Positions 49,019-57,761 of a DNA stretch of 64,000 bases are shown piece after piece. The notes under the pieces were generated by a model. The model was given only the letters and a program-made list of their open reading frames with translations. It ran no database searches and was not told where the DNA came from. The DNA lies in contig CAWJXV010000009.1 of the NCBI GenBank assembly GCA_963846915.1, positions 868,001-932,000 on the forward strand, written 5' to 3'. The position numbers and the translations under genes were made by a program. The first letter of the stretch is position 1, and every line of letters starts with the position of its first letter. Source of the stretch: PALSA-612 sp963846915 (lineage in GTDB: Bacteria; Actinomycetota; Thermoleophilia; Gaiellales; Gaiellaceae).

Positions 49019-50386
49019 TCAGCCGCGCAGCATGAGCTCCGCCGCTGCGTCCAGGTTCACCCGGCCGGCGCCGTACGTCGCGACGTAGGCGCGCACACCG
49101 GCCGGGCGCCACACCGGCAGGCCCGTCTCGACGACGATCGCGTCCGGGCTCTCGGCGAGGAGCCGCTCGGTCTCCCGTCGCACCCAGTCGTGGCGGTGCG
49201 CGTCCCGGACGACGATGACGAGCCGCCCGTCGTCCCCGCTCGCCCCGAGCGCCGTGGCCAGCGAATGCTCGTGGGGGCCGGCGGCGATGTTGGGCTCCGG
49301 AGAGAGCTCGACGACGCGCGCCGGCCCGTCCAGGCGAGGATCGCCGACGACGACGAGGGCACGCCGCGCCGTGTCGAGGCCCACCGAGGGGCTTACGTCG
49401 ACCGGCGTCGGCGCGGAGGCCCAGCCCGCGAGGGCTTCGACGCGGCCGGCCGCCTCGGCGAGCCGGTCGAGCGGCAGGCGGCCCTCGCGGACGGCGTCCG
49501 TCAGGGCACGACAGACGCTCTCGACGGCCGCGTCGGCGAGGTCGTGGCCGAGGCAGAGGGCGTCGGCGCCTGCCTGGAGGGCCCGGACGGCGCTCTCCTC
49601 GACGCCGACGGTGCCCGCCACCGCGCGCATCTCGAGCGCGTCCGTGACCACGAGCCCGTCGAAGCCGAGCTCGTGGCGGAGCAGCCTCGCGAGCACGTTT
49701 GCGCTCAGCGTCGCCGGCGCGTCGTCGAGGGACGGCACGACGATGTGCGCGGTCATGATCGCCTTGACGTCGGCCTCGATCGCCGCGCGGAACGGCAGCA
49801 GCGCCGCCTCGAGATCCCCTTCGGCGCGGGGCAGCTCGAGGTGCGAGTCCTGGGCGGTGTCGCCGTGTCCCGGGAAGTGCTTGGCGCAGGCGGCGACGTG
49901 ACAGCGCTGGAGCCCCGCCACGAACGCCCGCACGTGCCGCGCGACCAGCTCTGGATCGGAGCCGAACGAGCGGACGCCGATCACGGGGTTGTCGGGATTC
50001 GAGTTCACGTCCGCGCAGGGAGCCAGGTCGAAGTTGACCCCGGCCCGGGCGCAGAGGGAGCCGATCGCGGCGCCGACCTCGGCCGTGACCGCCACGTCGT
50101 CGACGCTGCCGAGGGCGAGGTTTCCCGGGTACGAGCTGCCGGTCGCCACCTCCAGGCGGGTGACGTCGCCGCCCTCCTCGTCCGCGGACACGAGCACGGC
50201 CGGGTTCTCGGCGCGCAGCGCCGCCGTCAGCCCCGCGACCTGCTCGACGTCGCGGACGTTCCAGGCGAAGAGGCACACGCCGCCCAGGCCCTCGGCCAGC
50301 CGCCGCCGCACCCACTCGGGCGCCTCGTGACCCGGGAAGCCCGGCCAGATGCAGGCGAGCGCCGCGCGGCGGAGGTCGGCGCTCAA
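49019..50386 (-). CDS. nagZ: Glycoside hydrolase family 3 beta-N-acetylhexosaminidase
   Basis: 455 residues. The GH3 signature AKHFPGHGDTAQDSHLELP includes the NagZ-type KHFPGHGxT..DSH loop whose His assists catalysis; the nucleophile Asp is in GLVVTDALEM. There is no signal peptide, so it should act in the cytoplasm on imported GlcNAc-containing fragments. The C-terminal 150 residues form an additional domain beyond minimal NagZ. Start is TTG at 50386, overlapping the permease stop (TTGA). Last gene of the sugar importer operon, and functionally linked to murQ and nagA nearby. Confidence 0.88.
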   Translation of the reverse strand: MSADLRRAALACIWPGFPGHEAPEWVRRRLAEGLGGVCLFAWNVRDVEQVAGLTAALRAENPAVLVSADEEGGDVTRLEVATGSSYPGNLALGSVDDVAVTAEVGAAIGSLCARAGVNFDLAPCADVNSNPDNPVIGVRSFGSDPELVARHVRAFVAGLQRCHVAACAKHFPGHGDTAQDSHLELPRAEGDLEAALLPFRAAIEADVKAIMTAHIVVPSLDDAPATLSANVLARLLRHELGFDGLVVTDALEMRAVAGTVGVEESAVRALQAGADALCLGHDLADAAVESVCRALTDAVREGRLPLDRLAEAAGRVEALAGWASAPTPVDVSPSVGLDTARRALVVVGDPRLDGPARVVELSPEPNIAAGPHEHSLATALGASGDDGRLVIVVRDAHRHDWVRRETERLLAESPDAIVVETGLPVWRPAGVRAYVATYGAGRVNLDAAAELMLRG

Positions 50387-51276
50387 CCTTTCACGGCGCC
50401 GGCCGTGAGCCCGAACGCGATCTTCCGCTGGACGAGCAGGAAGAAGATGATCACCGGGATCGCCGTCAACGTCGAGGCGGCCATCAGCGCCCCCCAGTCG
50501 GTGTGGCGTGCGGAGCCGCTGAAGTACGAGAGCCAGATGGTCAGCGTCTGCTTGGACTGGTCCTGCAGGAGCACGTTGGCGAAGATGTACTCGTTCCACG
50601 TCGTGATGAACGCGAACACCGACGTGGCCACGAGCCCCGGCGCGACCAGGGGCAGCAGGATCCTCACGAACGCGCCGAGCCGGCTCGATCCGTCGACCAT
50701 CGCCGCCTCCTCGAGCTCCTTCGGGATCCCCGCGAGGAAGCCGCGCAGCGTCCAGACGCAGAACGGCAGCACGAACGTCATGTACGTGATCGTCAAGCCG
50801 ATCAGGACGTTCGCGTTCTCCGTGAGGTGATAGTTCCGGAGCACGATGTAGAGCGGGATGATCAGCCCCACCTGCGGGATCATCTGGATCCCGATGATCA
50901 GCACGACGAACACCTCGCGGCCGGTGAAGCGGAACTTGGCCAACGCGACCGCGGCCAGGAAGGCAAGCACCATCGAGAGGGCGACGGTGATGCTGACGAC
51001 GATCAGGCTCGTGACGACGGAGTTCCAGAAGTACGGGTGGTCGGAGCCGGAGATCGCCTCGCGGAAGTGCGAGAGCGTCGCCCGGAGCGGAAACCAGGTC
51101 GGCGACGTGCCGATGATGTCGCTGTCCTCCTTGAACGCCGTCGTCACCATCCAGTAGACCGGGAAGACCATGATCACGAGGACGACCAGGCCGACGAGGT
51201 TCCAGCCGGTCTGGCGGGCCCGCCTCCGCGCAGTCTTTCCCCGCGTCGCCCGGCTCCGTGCCGCGTGCGCGCTCAC
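50383..51276 (-). CDS. Carbohydrate ABC transporter permease (MalG type)
   Basis: 297 residues, six membrane segments after a basic N-terminus, with the coupling motif EEAAMVDGSSRLGAFVRILLPLVAPG and the family end FLLVQRKIAFGLTAGAVKG. The GTG at 51276 overlaps the preceding permease stop (GTGA). It forms the channel with the MalF-type partner; the likely cargo is an amino sugar or its oligomer, judged from the neighbours. Confidence 0.88.
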   Translation of the reverse strand: MSAHAARSRATRGKTARRRARQTGWNLVGLVVLVIMVFPVYWMVTTAFKEDSDIIGTSPTWFPLRATLSHFREAISGSDHPYFWNSVVTSLIVVSITVALSMVLAFLAAVALAKFRFTGREVFVVLIIGIQMIPQVGLIIPLYIVLRNYHLTENANVLIGLTITYMTFVLPFCVWTLRGFLAGIPKELEEAAMVDGSSRLGAFVRILLPLVAPGLVATSVFAFITTWNEYIFANVLLQDQSKQTLTIWLSYFSGSARHTDWGALMAASTLTAIPVIIFFLLVQRKIAFGLTAGAVKG

Positions 51277-52229
51277 CGGGCGTCCCCGTAGCGCACCATC
51301 CTGCGCACGTAGAAGAAGCTCAGGACGGCGACCATCAGCAGCATCAGGATGGAGATCGCCGCGCCGCGACCGAAGTCGCTCTTGGCGTACCCCTCCTCGT
51401 AGAGGTAGACCGCCATCAGGTAGTTCGACGGGACCTGCTTGGCCTGCCCGATCAGGAGGAAGGGCTGCGTGAAGACGCCGAAGTCCCAGATGATCGAGAG
51501 GCTAGTGAGGATCAGGAAGATCGGCCTGAGGACGGGGAAGGTGACGTCGCGGAAGATGCGCCACGGCCGCGCCCCGTCGATCTCGGCCGCCTCGACGAGC
51601 TCGTGCGGCACCTGGGCCAGGCCCGCGAAGAGCGTGATCGTGACGAACGGGATCGCGCCCCAGACGATCAGCGACGTGACCATGCCGAGCTGCGAGGTGG
51701 TCGACGCATACCAGTCGTGCTGACCGAGCCCGAGCGCGGAGTTGAGGATGCCGTTCTCGAAGTTCGTCATCCAGTACCAGAGCTGCACGGCGACGACGAC
51801 CGGCATCGACCAGACGAGGACGAGCCCGACCGTCAGCATCACCCGCATCCAGGAGCTGACCCGCACGAGCAGCAGCGCGATCAGCGTCCCGAAGAGCATC
51901 GTCAGCCCGACGTTCGCGATCGTGAACACGATCGTCCGCTCCACCGTGTTCCAGAAGACCCGGTCGTGGAGGACGGAGCCGAAGTTCGCGAGCCCGATGT
52001 AGCGGCCCGAGTGCTGGATCAGCTCCGGCAGGCCGTACTGGTCGAGCGAAAGGCGGACGAGGTCGTAGAGCGGGTAGCCGAGGATCGCCCCGACCGTGAT
52101 CAGGACCGGCAGGATCAGCCAGTAGGGCGAGGAGCCGCGCAGCACGCGGCTCCAACGCGAAGATCGCCGCCGAGCCGGGCCTGGGCCCGACTCGGCGGCG
52201 ATCGGTGACTCAGCCGGGATTGAGGTCAC
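51273..52229 (-). CDS. Carbohydrate ABC transporter permease (MalF type)
   Basis: 318 residues with six membrane segments (first: YWLILPVLITVGAILGYPLYDL) and the coupling loop VEAAEIDGARPWRIFRDVTFPVLRP. The start lies 19 bases after the binding protein stop. Typical first permease of CUT1 sugar importers, which take up di- and oligosaccharides. Confidence 0.88.
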   Translation of the reverse strand: MTSIPAESPIAAESGPGPARRRSSRWSRVLRGSSPYWLILPVLITVGAILGYPLYDLVRLSLDQYGLPELIQHSGRYIGLANFGSVLHDRVFWNTVERTIVFTIANVGLTMLFGTLIALLLVRVSSWMRVMLTVGLVLVWSMPVVVAVQLWYWMTNFENGILNSALGLGQHDWYASTTSQLGMVTSLIVWGAIPFVTITLFAGLAQVPHELVEAAEIDGARPWRIFRDVTFPVLRPIFLILTSLSIIWDFGVFTQPFLLIGQAKQVPSNYLMAVYLYEEGYAKSDFGRGAAISILMLLMVAVLSFFYVRRMVRYGDAR

Positions 52230-52248
52230 GTCCCAGCCTGATTCTCGC

Positions 52249-53493
52249 CTACGACTGGTTCAGCGTGGAGGCGATGTTGTCGCTGGCGAACGTTGCCGCC
52301 TGCTTGACGGAGTACTTGTTCGTCAGGATCTCGGCCAGCATCGTGCGCAGGACGTTCCCCGTCTCGACGTCCACCCAGTGCTTCGCGGTCGGGACGAACC
52401 AGCTCCGCGCCGCGGCCCGCTCGTTGATCTTCGCCGGGTTGAAGAGCGAGGTCGTGTTCGGGATGTTCCCCTTCGCCTCGAGCGCCTTCTCGGCGGAGTT
52501 GCTCGTGAAGTCCCTGATCCAGTCCGTCGCCGAGCGTCTTGTCGGCGCCGACCGGAACTGCCAGGTCCGAGCCGCCGAGGAAGCCGGGCATGACCTGGCC
52601 CTTGGTGTGGCTCGGCATCACGAACTGCCCCGACACGCCGGTGTACGGCTTGACGCAGCAGGTGAACCATGTCGGGCCGATCATCGACGCCGCATTGCCC
52701 CGTCGCATAAACGTCGTACGGGTTGGGCTGGGTCTCGATGGTCGTCTTGCTCCCGTGGGACGCGGCGTTGAAGAAGTTCTTGAACGCGGTCAGGCCGGCG
52801 ACCGACTTCGGCGAGTTGAGGGCGCCCTTCCACTTGCCGCTCACGCGCGTGGCGATGTTGCCGCCGTAATCGAACACGAAGCCCATCGCCACGTACCAGT
52901 CCTCACCGGCGATGTAGACCGGCGAGAAGCCCTGCTTGCCGAACTTGGCGTCGAGCTTGCGAGCGTCGGCCGTGTACTGCGGCCAGCGTCGTCGGCACCT
53001 TGATGCCCGCCTTCTTGAACAGGTCCGTGCGGTAGGTCACGACGCGCGAGCCGGCGTAGTAGGGCACGCCGTAGACGTGCCCGTTGTACCGCCCGGAGGC
53101 GGCCAGGCCGGACAGCCACGTGGCCGAGTTCGCGAACGTTCCCTTCACGGCCGTCAGGTCCTGGAAAGCCCCGGCAGCCATGTACTTCGTCATCTCCGTG
53201 TTCCCCATCTCGATCACGTCCGGCGCGTTCCCGCCCGCGAGCGTCGCGTCGAACTTCTGCAGATGGGTCGGCCAGGACTGGTACTGCACGTTGACGCCGA
53301 CACCCGGATGCGCGTTCTGGAACGCGCTGGTCGCAGCCGCGACTACATCCGGCCATCCAGACTGCGCGTCGACCTGCAACCAGACCGTGATGCTCTTGGC
53401 CTTGGTCGCGCCGGAGACGCCGCCCGCGGCGATCGCAAATACGAGCGCGGCGAGAGCGACGAAGCCGACGGCGATGAGCTTCCGCCTCTTCAT
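52249..53493 (-). CDS. Sugar ABC transporter substrate-binding protein (three frameshifts)
   Basis: About 413 residues in four pieces. The start is ATG 53493, with GGAGGG seven bases upstream, followed by the signal peptide KLIAVGFVALAALVFAIAAGGVSG. The mature protein has SITVWLQVDAQSGWPDVVAAATSAFQNAHPGVGVNVQYQSW (in parts), DVIEMGNTEMTKYM and YGVPYYAGSRVVTYRTDLF, all typical of family 1 solute-binding proteins. Single extra bases near 52990, 52700 and 52535 interrupt it; the corrected end reads NKYSVKQAATFASDNIASTLNQS. Ligand is probably GlcNAc, chitobiose or a muropeptide sugar. First gene of the operon and preceded by GntR-type operators. Confidence 0.82.
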
Positions 53494-53566
53494 TGACTTG
53501 CCCTCCATTGCTCTGGCCGAACTCGAGCTGTTCGCGCGACCTGCACGTCCTCTCGACCCGGCGGAT

Positions 53567-53578
53567 TGGTTAGTACCA
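53567..53578. promoter_or_regulatory. GntR-type operator, importer promoter
   Basis: TGGTTAGTACCA, an inverted repeat TGGT-N4-ACCA, 74 bases upstream of the binding protein ATG. On the coding strand it reads TGGTACTAACCA, matching two other sites in the regulon. Confidence 0.6.
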
Positions 53579-53617
53579 TTCGCCATCCAGCGCGAAGGCT
53601 CTCACACTTGTCCTTGT

Positions 53618-53629
53618 ATGTCAAGACCA
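53618..53629 (-). promoter_or_regulatory. Degenerate operator overlapping a -35 element
   Basis: Minus strand TGGTCTTGACAT contains a consensus TTGACA and keeps the TGGT half of the operator. A similar TGGTCTTGTCA occurs at the ugpC-type gene promoter (55711-55701). A clear -10 is not visible. Confidence 0.4.
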
Positions 53630-53686
53630 ATTAAATCGCGATGGGTAGGCGCTTCGCGTGGATATCCGGAAACTGGTCTACTGCGA

Positions 53687-53698
53687 TGGTACTGACCA
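53687..53698. promoter_or_regulatory. GntR-type operator near the end of the regulator gene
   Basis: TGGTACTGACCA, same TGGT-N4-ACCA pattern, just beyond the stop of the GntR gene and about 190 bases upstream of the importer operon. Confidence 0.55.
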
Positions 53699-53700
53699 GC

Positions 53701-54456
53701 TCAGCCGGCGAGACCGTCGTCGTACAACGCGATCGGCATGCCAGTTCGGCGAGGCGTCGGCCGCACGCTCAGCTCCGTGACGAGCCGGTAGCGGTCGCCG
53801 CGGTAGATGGAGCTGACGAACTCGACGATCTCGCCGCTCTCGGAGCGGGTCACGCGCTCGAACAGGAACGCGGGCGAGTGTAGTGGCACTCCGAGCGCCT
53901 CCGACTCCTCCTCGTTCGTCACCGTCGGCTCGATCGTCTGCTGGCCGCTGACGATCGCGATCCCGTAGCGGTTGCGCAGGAGCTCGTAGAAGGAGCCGTT
54001 CTCGAGGTCGACCTCGGTGAGGCCGGGAATCAGGGACTCTCGTACGTGCAGCGTCTCGATCGCCATCGACTCGCGGTCGGCCAGCCGGAGGCGCTTGACG
54101 ACGACGACGGGCTCGGAGGGGGAGACGTGCAGGACCCGCCCGAGGCGGGCGCCCGCCTTGACGACGCGGAGGTCCATCGTGCGGCTCCCGGGTGTCATGC
54201 CGCGCGCGCGGATGTCGTCGGTGAAGGAGCTCATCGTCAGCTCCTGCGCGATCTTCGGCTCGCTGACGAACGTGCCGGAGCCGCGGCGGCGGACGAGGTG
54301 GCCCTCTCGCGACAGGTCGTCGAGCGCGGCGCGGATCGTCAGCCTGGAGACGCCGAGATCCTGGCTGAGCTGACGCTCGGACGGGATGGCGTCGCCGACG
54401 TCGAGCTGGTCGATCAGGTCCCGGACGCGTTCGCGCGTCTCGCTCTGCTTCGTCAC
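53701..54456 (-). CDS. GntR/HutC family transcriptional regulator of amino sugar use
   Basis: 251 residues. A winged helix at about 1-70 (VGDAIPSERQLSQDLGVSRLTIRAALDDLSREGHLVRRRGSGTFV, in parts) is followed by a UTRA effector domain (VVVVKRLRLADRESMAIETLHV, FYELLRNRYGIAIVSGQQTIEP, SPAFLFERVTRSESGEIVEFV). HutC-type members such as NagR and DasR bind glucosamine-6-phosphate or GlcNAc-6-phosphate and recognise TGGT-N4-ACCA-like sites. Three such sites flank this locus. GTG at 54456 overlaps the ATPase stop (GTGA), so regulator and ATPase are co-transcribed. Confidence 0.88.
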   Translation of the reverse strand: MTKQSETRERVRDLIDQLDVGDAIPSERQLSQDLGVSRLTIRAALDDLSREGHLVRRRGSGTFVSEPKIAQELTMSSFTDDIRARGMTPGSRTMDLRVVKAGARLGRVLHVSPSEPVVVVKRLRLADRESMAIETLHVRESLIPGLTEVDLENGSFYELLRNRYGIAIVSGQQTIEPTVTNEEESEALGVPLHSPAFLFERVTRSESGEIVEFVSSIYRGDRYRLVTELSVRPTPRRTGMPIALYDDGLAG

Positions 54457-55668
54457 GCGGGTACCGCGGTCTCGGCCGGTTCCGCCGGTGGAGCGGGGTT
54501 CTCGGTCGGCGTGTCGCGCTCGACCAGGTTGGCGCCCGTGGCGGGATCGAAGAAGTGGAACCGCTGCGGGTCGACGGCCAGCCGCAAAGTCTCGTTCACG
54601 TGGGCGCGCGTGCGCGGGTCGACGCGGGCCGTGAACAGCGCCTTCTCGATCGCGAGCAGCGTCGCCTCCTCCTCGCTCGCCTCCAGCGTCTCGGCCGTGA
54701 TCCTCGGCGCCTCGACATGGAAGAAGACGTGCGCGTCCGAGCCGAGCTCCTCGAGCACCTCGATGTTCGCCTCGATCCGAGGCAGCTCGGGCGGCGCGAA
54801 GGCGTCGTCCTCGAAGCTCTCCGGCCGGATGCCGAGCACGACTCGGTTCGCCCGATTCGCTCTGCGCCGGCCGGCGATCGGGCGCGAGCGGAATGCGGAA
54901 CTGGCCGAAGGCGACGCCGTCCCGGTCGATTGTCGCCTCGACCAGGTTCATCGCAGGCGAGCCGATGAACGCGGCCACGAACAGGTCGCGCGGCTGCTCG
55001 TACAGCACCTGCGGCTCGTCGGCCTGCAGGATGTGGCCGTCCCGCATCACCGCCACCCGCTGCCCGAGCGTCATCGCCTCGATCTGGTCGTGCGTGACGT
55101 AGACGGTCGTGATCCCGAGCCGGTTGTGAAGCTGCTGCAGCGACGCGCGCATCCCCACCCGGAGCTTCGCGTCGAGGTTCGAGAGCGGCTCGTCCATCAG
55201 GAACGCCTGCGGCTCGCGGGCGATCGCCCGGCCCATGGCAACGCGCTGGCGCTGCCCGCCGGAGAGCTGTGCCGGCTTCCGGTCGAGCAGGTCGGAGAGG
55301 CCGAGCAGCTTCGCCACCTCGTCGACCCGGCGCGCGATCTGGTCCTTCGGCGTCCGTCTGACCTTGAGGCCGTACGCGAGGTTCTGGCGGACGCTCATGT
55401 GCGGGTAGAGCGCGTAGCTCTGGAAGACCATGGCGATGTCGCGGCGGCGCGGGGCGAGGTCGGTGACGTCGGTCCCGCCGATCGAGATCACGCCGTCCGT
55501 GACGTCCTCGAGCCCCGCGATCATGCGTAGCAGCGTGGTCTTTCCGCACCCAGAGGGCCCGACGAGGACGAGGAACTCCCCGTCACGGATGTCGAGCGAG
55601 ACGTCGTCCACTGCGGCCACGCCGCCGTCGAACAGCTTGGTGACGTTCTCGAGTCGGATCTCCGCCAT
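54453..55668 (-). CDS. Sugar ABC transporter ATPase, UgpC/MsiK type (frameshift near 54855)
   Basis: About 404 residues. Walker A GPSGCGKTT, Q-loop MVFQSYALYPHMSV, signature LSGGQRQRVAMGRAIA, Walker B AFLMDEPLSNLDAKLR, switch VYVTHDQIEAMTLG and IGSPAMNLVEA. After the frameshift the MalK-type regulatory domain starts VLGIRPESFEDDAF and ends RFHFFDPATGANL. The additional 40-residue stretch and Pro/Ala tail (ENPAPPAEPAETAVPA) are not usual. It probably energises the MalF/MalG importer, which has no ATPase in its own operon. TTGTCA and TACGAT, 18 bases apart, lie just upstream, with the ATG eight bases after the latter (leaderless). Confidence 0.86.
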
Positions 55669-55731
55669 GGTTCGCGATCGTACAGCCACTCGTAGCCGGA
55701 TGACAAGACCAAAGTGGGCGATCTGGTGAAA

Positions 55732-55743
55732 TGGTATTGACCA
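55732..55743. promoter_or_regulatory. GntR-type operator and murQ promoter
   Basis: TGGTATTGACCA, in the 107-base divergent gap between the ATPase and murQ. It overlaps TTGACC (55737-55742), the -35 of a promoter whose -10 is TAGACT (55761-55766, 18-base spacer). Binding here would block murQ-nagA transcription and possibly the divergent unit. Confidence 0.65.
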
Positions 55744-55775
55744 CTTGGCCTTCCTAGGCGTAGACTGCCCGCACG

Positions 55776-56670
55776 ATGGGGCTCGACGACCTGATCACCG
55801 AGGCTCGCAGCGCAGAGACTCGGGACCTCGATCTCCGCTCTACCGGCGAGCTCGTCGCGCTGATGAACCATGCAGGACGCGGTGGTGCCCGCGGCCGTAG
55901 CCTCCTCGGCCGCAGCCGTCGCCGCCGTCATCGACACGGTGGTCGACCGCCTGCAGGCGGGCGGCCGCCTCGTCTACGTCGGCGCCGGCTCTTCCGGCCG
56001 GCTCGCGGCGGTCGACGCCTCGGAGTGCGAGGCGACGTTCTCTGCTGCGCCCGGGCAAGTGGTCGCCCTCCTCGCCGGCGCCGACGCCCCCTCGTCGCTC
56101 GAGCAGGAGGCGGCCGAGGACGACGCGGAAGCGGGCCGGCGTGACGTGCACTCGCTCGGCGTCGGGGCCACGGACGCCGTGATCGGGATCAGCGCCAGCG
56201 GGCGTACGCCGTACGTGATCGGCGCGATGGAGGCAGCCGGCGCCGCCGGCGCCGCGACAGCCTGTCTCGTCTGCGCCCCCGGCTCGCGGCTCGCCGGCCT
56301 GGTCGAGCAGGAGATCGCCGTGATTGTCGGCCCGGAGCTGCTCGCGGGCTCGACCCGGCTCAAGGCCGGCACGGCGCAGAAGCTCGTCCTGAACCAGATC
56401 TCGACGATCGCCATGGTGCGCCTCGGAAAGACCTACGACAACCTGATGGTCGACGTCGTCGCCACGAACGAGAAGCTCCGCGCCCGCGTCCGGCGGATCG
56501 TGATGACCGCGACCGGCGTCTCCGAGGGCCAGGCCGACGAGGCGCTCGCGGCGGCCGACGGCAGCGCCAAGGTCGCGATCGTCACACTCCTCGCCGGCGT
56601 CGACGTCGACACCGCACGCTCCCGCCTTGCGGCGATGGGCGGAAACATTCGACAGGCGCTCGCCTCGTGA
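55776..56670 (+). CDS. murQ: N-acetylmuramic acid 6-phosphate etherase (frameshift near 55872)
   Basis: About 297 residues, a SIS-fold lyase: TEARSAETRDLDLRSTGELVALMN, then YVGAGSSGRLAAVDASECEATF, GISASGRTPYVIGAM and the MurQ hallmark LLAGSTRLKAGTAQKLVLNQIST. The last part includes YDNLMVDVVATNEKLRARVRRIV. It removes D-lactate from MurNAc-6-phosphate, giving GlcNAc-6-phosphate for NagA. An extra base near 55872 separates MNH from DAVVPAAVA. The ATG lies about 10 bases after TAGACT without ribosome site. GTGA overlap with nagA. Confidence 0.92.
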
Positions 56671-57761
56671 AGCTCGGCGTCGAAGCCGCCCTCGTCGACG
56701 GCAGTCTCGTGCCGGGCGACGTCGAGATCGTCGACGGCCGGATCTCGCGCGTCGGCGTCTCGTCGCCGAACGGCCGCGGCCGGATCGCGGCGCCCGGGTT
56801 CATCGACCTGCAGGTGAACGGCTTCGGCGGCGTCGACTTCCTCGAGGCCGACGCAGCCGGCTATCGCCGGGCGGGCGAGGCGCTGCTCGAGACGGGGGTC
56901 ACGGGCTACCTCCCGACGCTGATCACGACGCCCGAGGACGAGCTCGTCGCGGCCATGCGCGAGATCCCGATCGTCGCCGAGGGCCCGCGCATCCTCGGCA
57001 TCCACCTGGAGGGTCCCTTTCTCTCGCCGATCAGGCTCGGCACGCATCCCGCGTCCGCGCGGCGCGATCCGGAGCCGCGGCTCCTCGAGCGCCTGCTCGC
57101 AGCAGGACCGGTTCGGATCATGACGATCGCGCCCGAGCTGCCCGGAGCCGGCGCCCTGATCGACGAGCTGCAGCGCCGCGGCGTGACCGTCTCCTGCGGT
57201 CATTCGGACGCGAACGCCGAGCAGGCGAACGCGGCCTTCGACCGCGGCGTCCACACCGTCACGCATCTCTTCAACGCCATGCGGCCGTTCGAGCATCGCG
57301 ACCCTGGCATCGCCGGCGCGGCGCTCGCCCGCGAGGACGTGATCGTCCAGATCATCAACGACGGCGTCCATCTCGCGCCCGACACGGTCGGCCTCGTCTG
57401 GCACGCCGCCGCGGGACGGGTCGCGCTCGTCACGGACGCGACCGCGGGCGCAGGCGTGTCGGACGGCGCGTACAGCCTCGGCAGCCTCGAGGTGGTCGTC
57501 CGCGACGGCGCCGTCCGTGGGCCGAACGGCGTGCTGGCCGGAAGCGTCCTGACCATGGTCGACGCGGTCCGCAACCTGCACGCGCTCGGCGTCGACCTTG
57601 CAGACGCGATCGCCGCGGCCACGTCCGTGCCGGCCGATGTGCTCGGCCTGCCGACGCTCGGCCGCCTCGGCCGCGACCTGCCGGCCGACCTGGTCGTGCT
57701 CAGCGACAACCTCGAGATCGAAGGCGTGTTCGTCGGCGGGGAGGCGCGTGTCGTCGCTTGA
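56667..57761 (+). CDS. nagA: N-acetylglucosamine-6-phosphate deacetylase
   Basis: 364 residues, amidohydrolase barrel: APGFIDLQVNGFGGVDF, GIHLEGPFLS (metal Glu), VSCGHSDANAEQA and THLFNAMRPFEHRDPG (metal and substrate His), ALVTDATAGAG (catalytic Asp). The bacterial NagA insert seems shorter than in E. coli. It removes acetate from GlcNAc-6-phosphate. The GTG overlaps the murQ stop by four bases, and the 3' end overlaps the isomerase gene by 14 bases: one operon for MurNAc and GlcNAc phosphate breakdown. Confidence 0.93.
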   Translation: MKLGVEAALVDGSLVPGDVEIVDGRISRVGVSSPNGRGRIAAPGFIDLQVNGFGGVDFLEADAAGYRRAGEALLETGVTGYLPTLITTPEDELVAAMREIPIVAEGPRILGIHLEGPFLSPIRLGTHPASARRDPEPRLLERLLAAGPVRIMTIAPELPGAGALIDELQRRGVTVSCGHSDANAEQANAAFDRGVHTVTHLFNAMRPFEHRDPGIAGAALAREDVIVQIINDGVHLAPDTVGLVWHAAAGRVALVTDATAGAGVSDGAYSLGSLEVVVRDGAVRGPNGVLAGSVLTMVDAVRNLHALGVDLADAIAAATSVPADVLGLPTLGRLGRDLPADLVVLSDNLEIEGVFVGGEARVVA

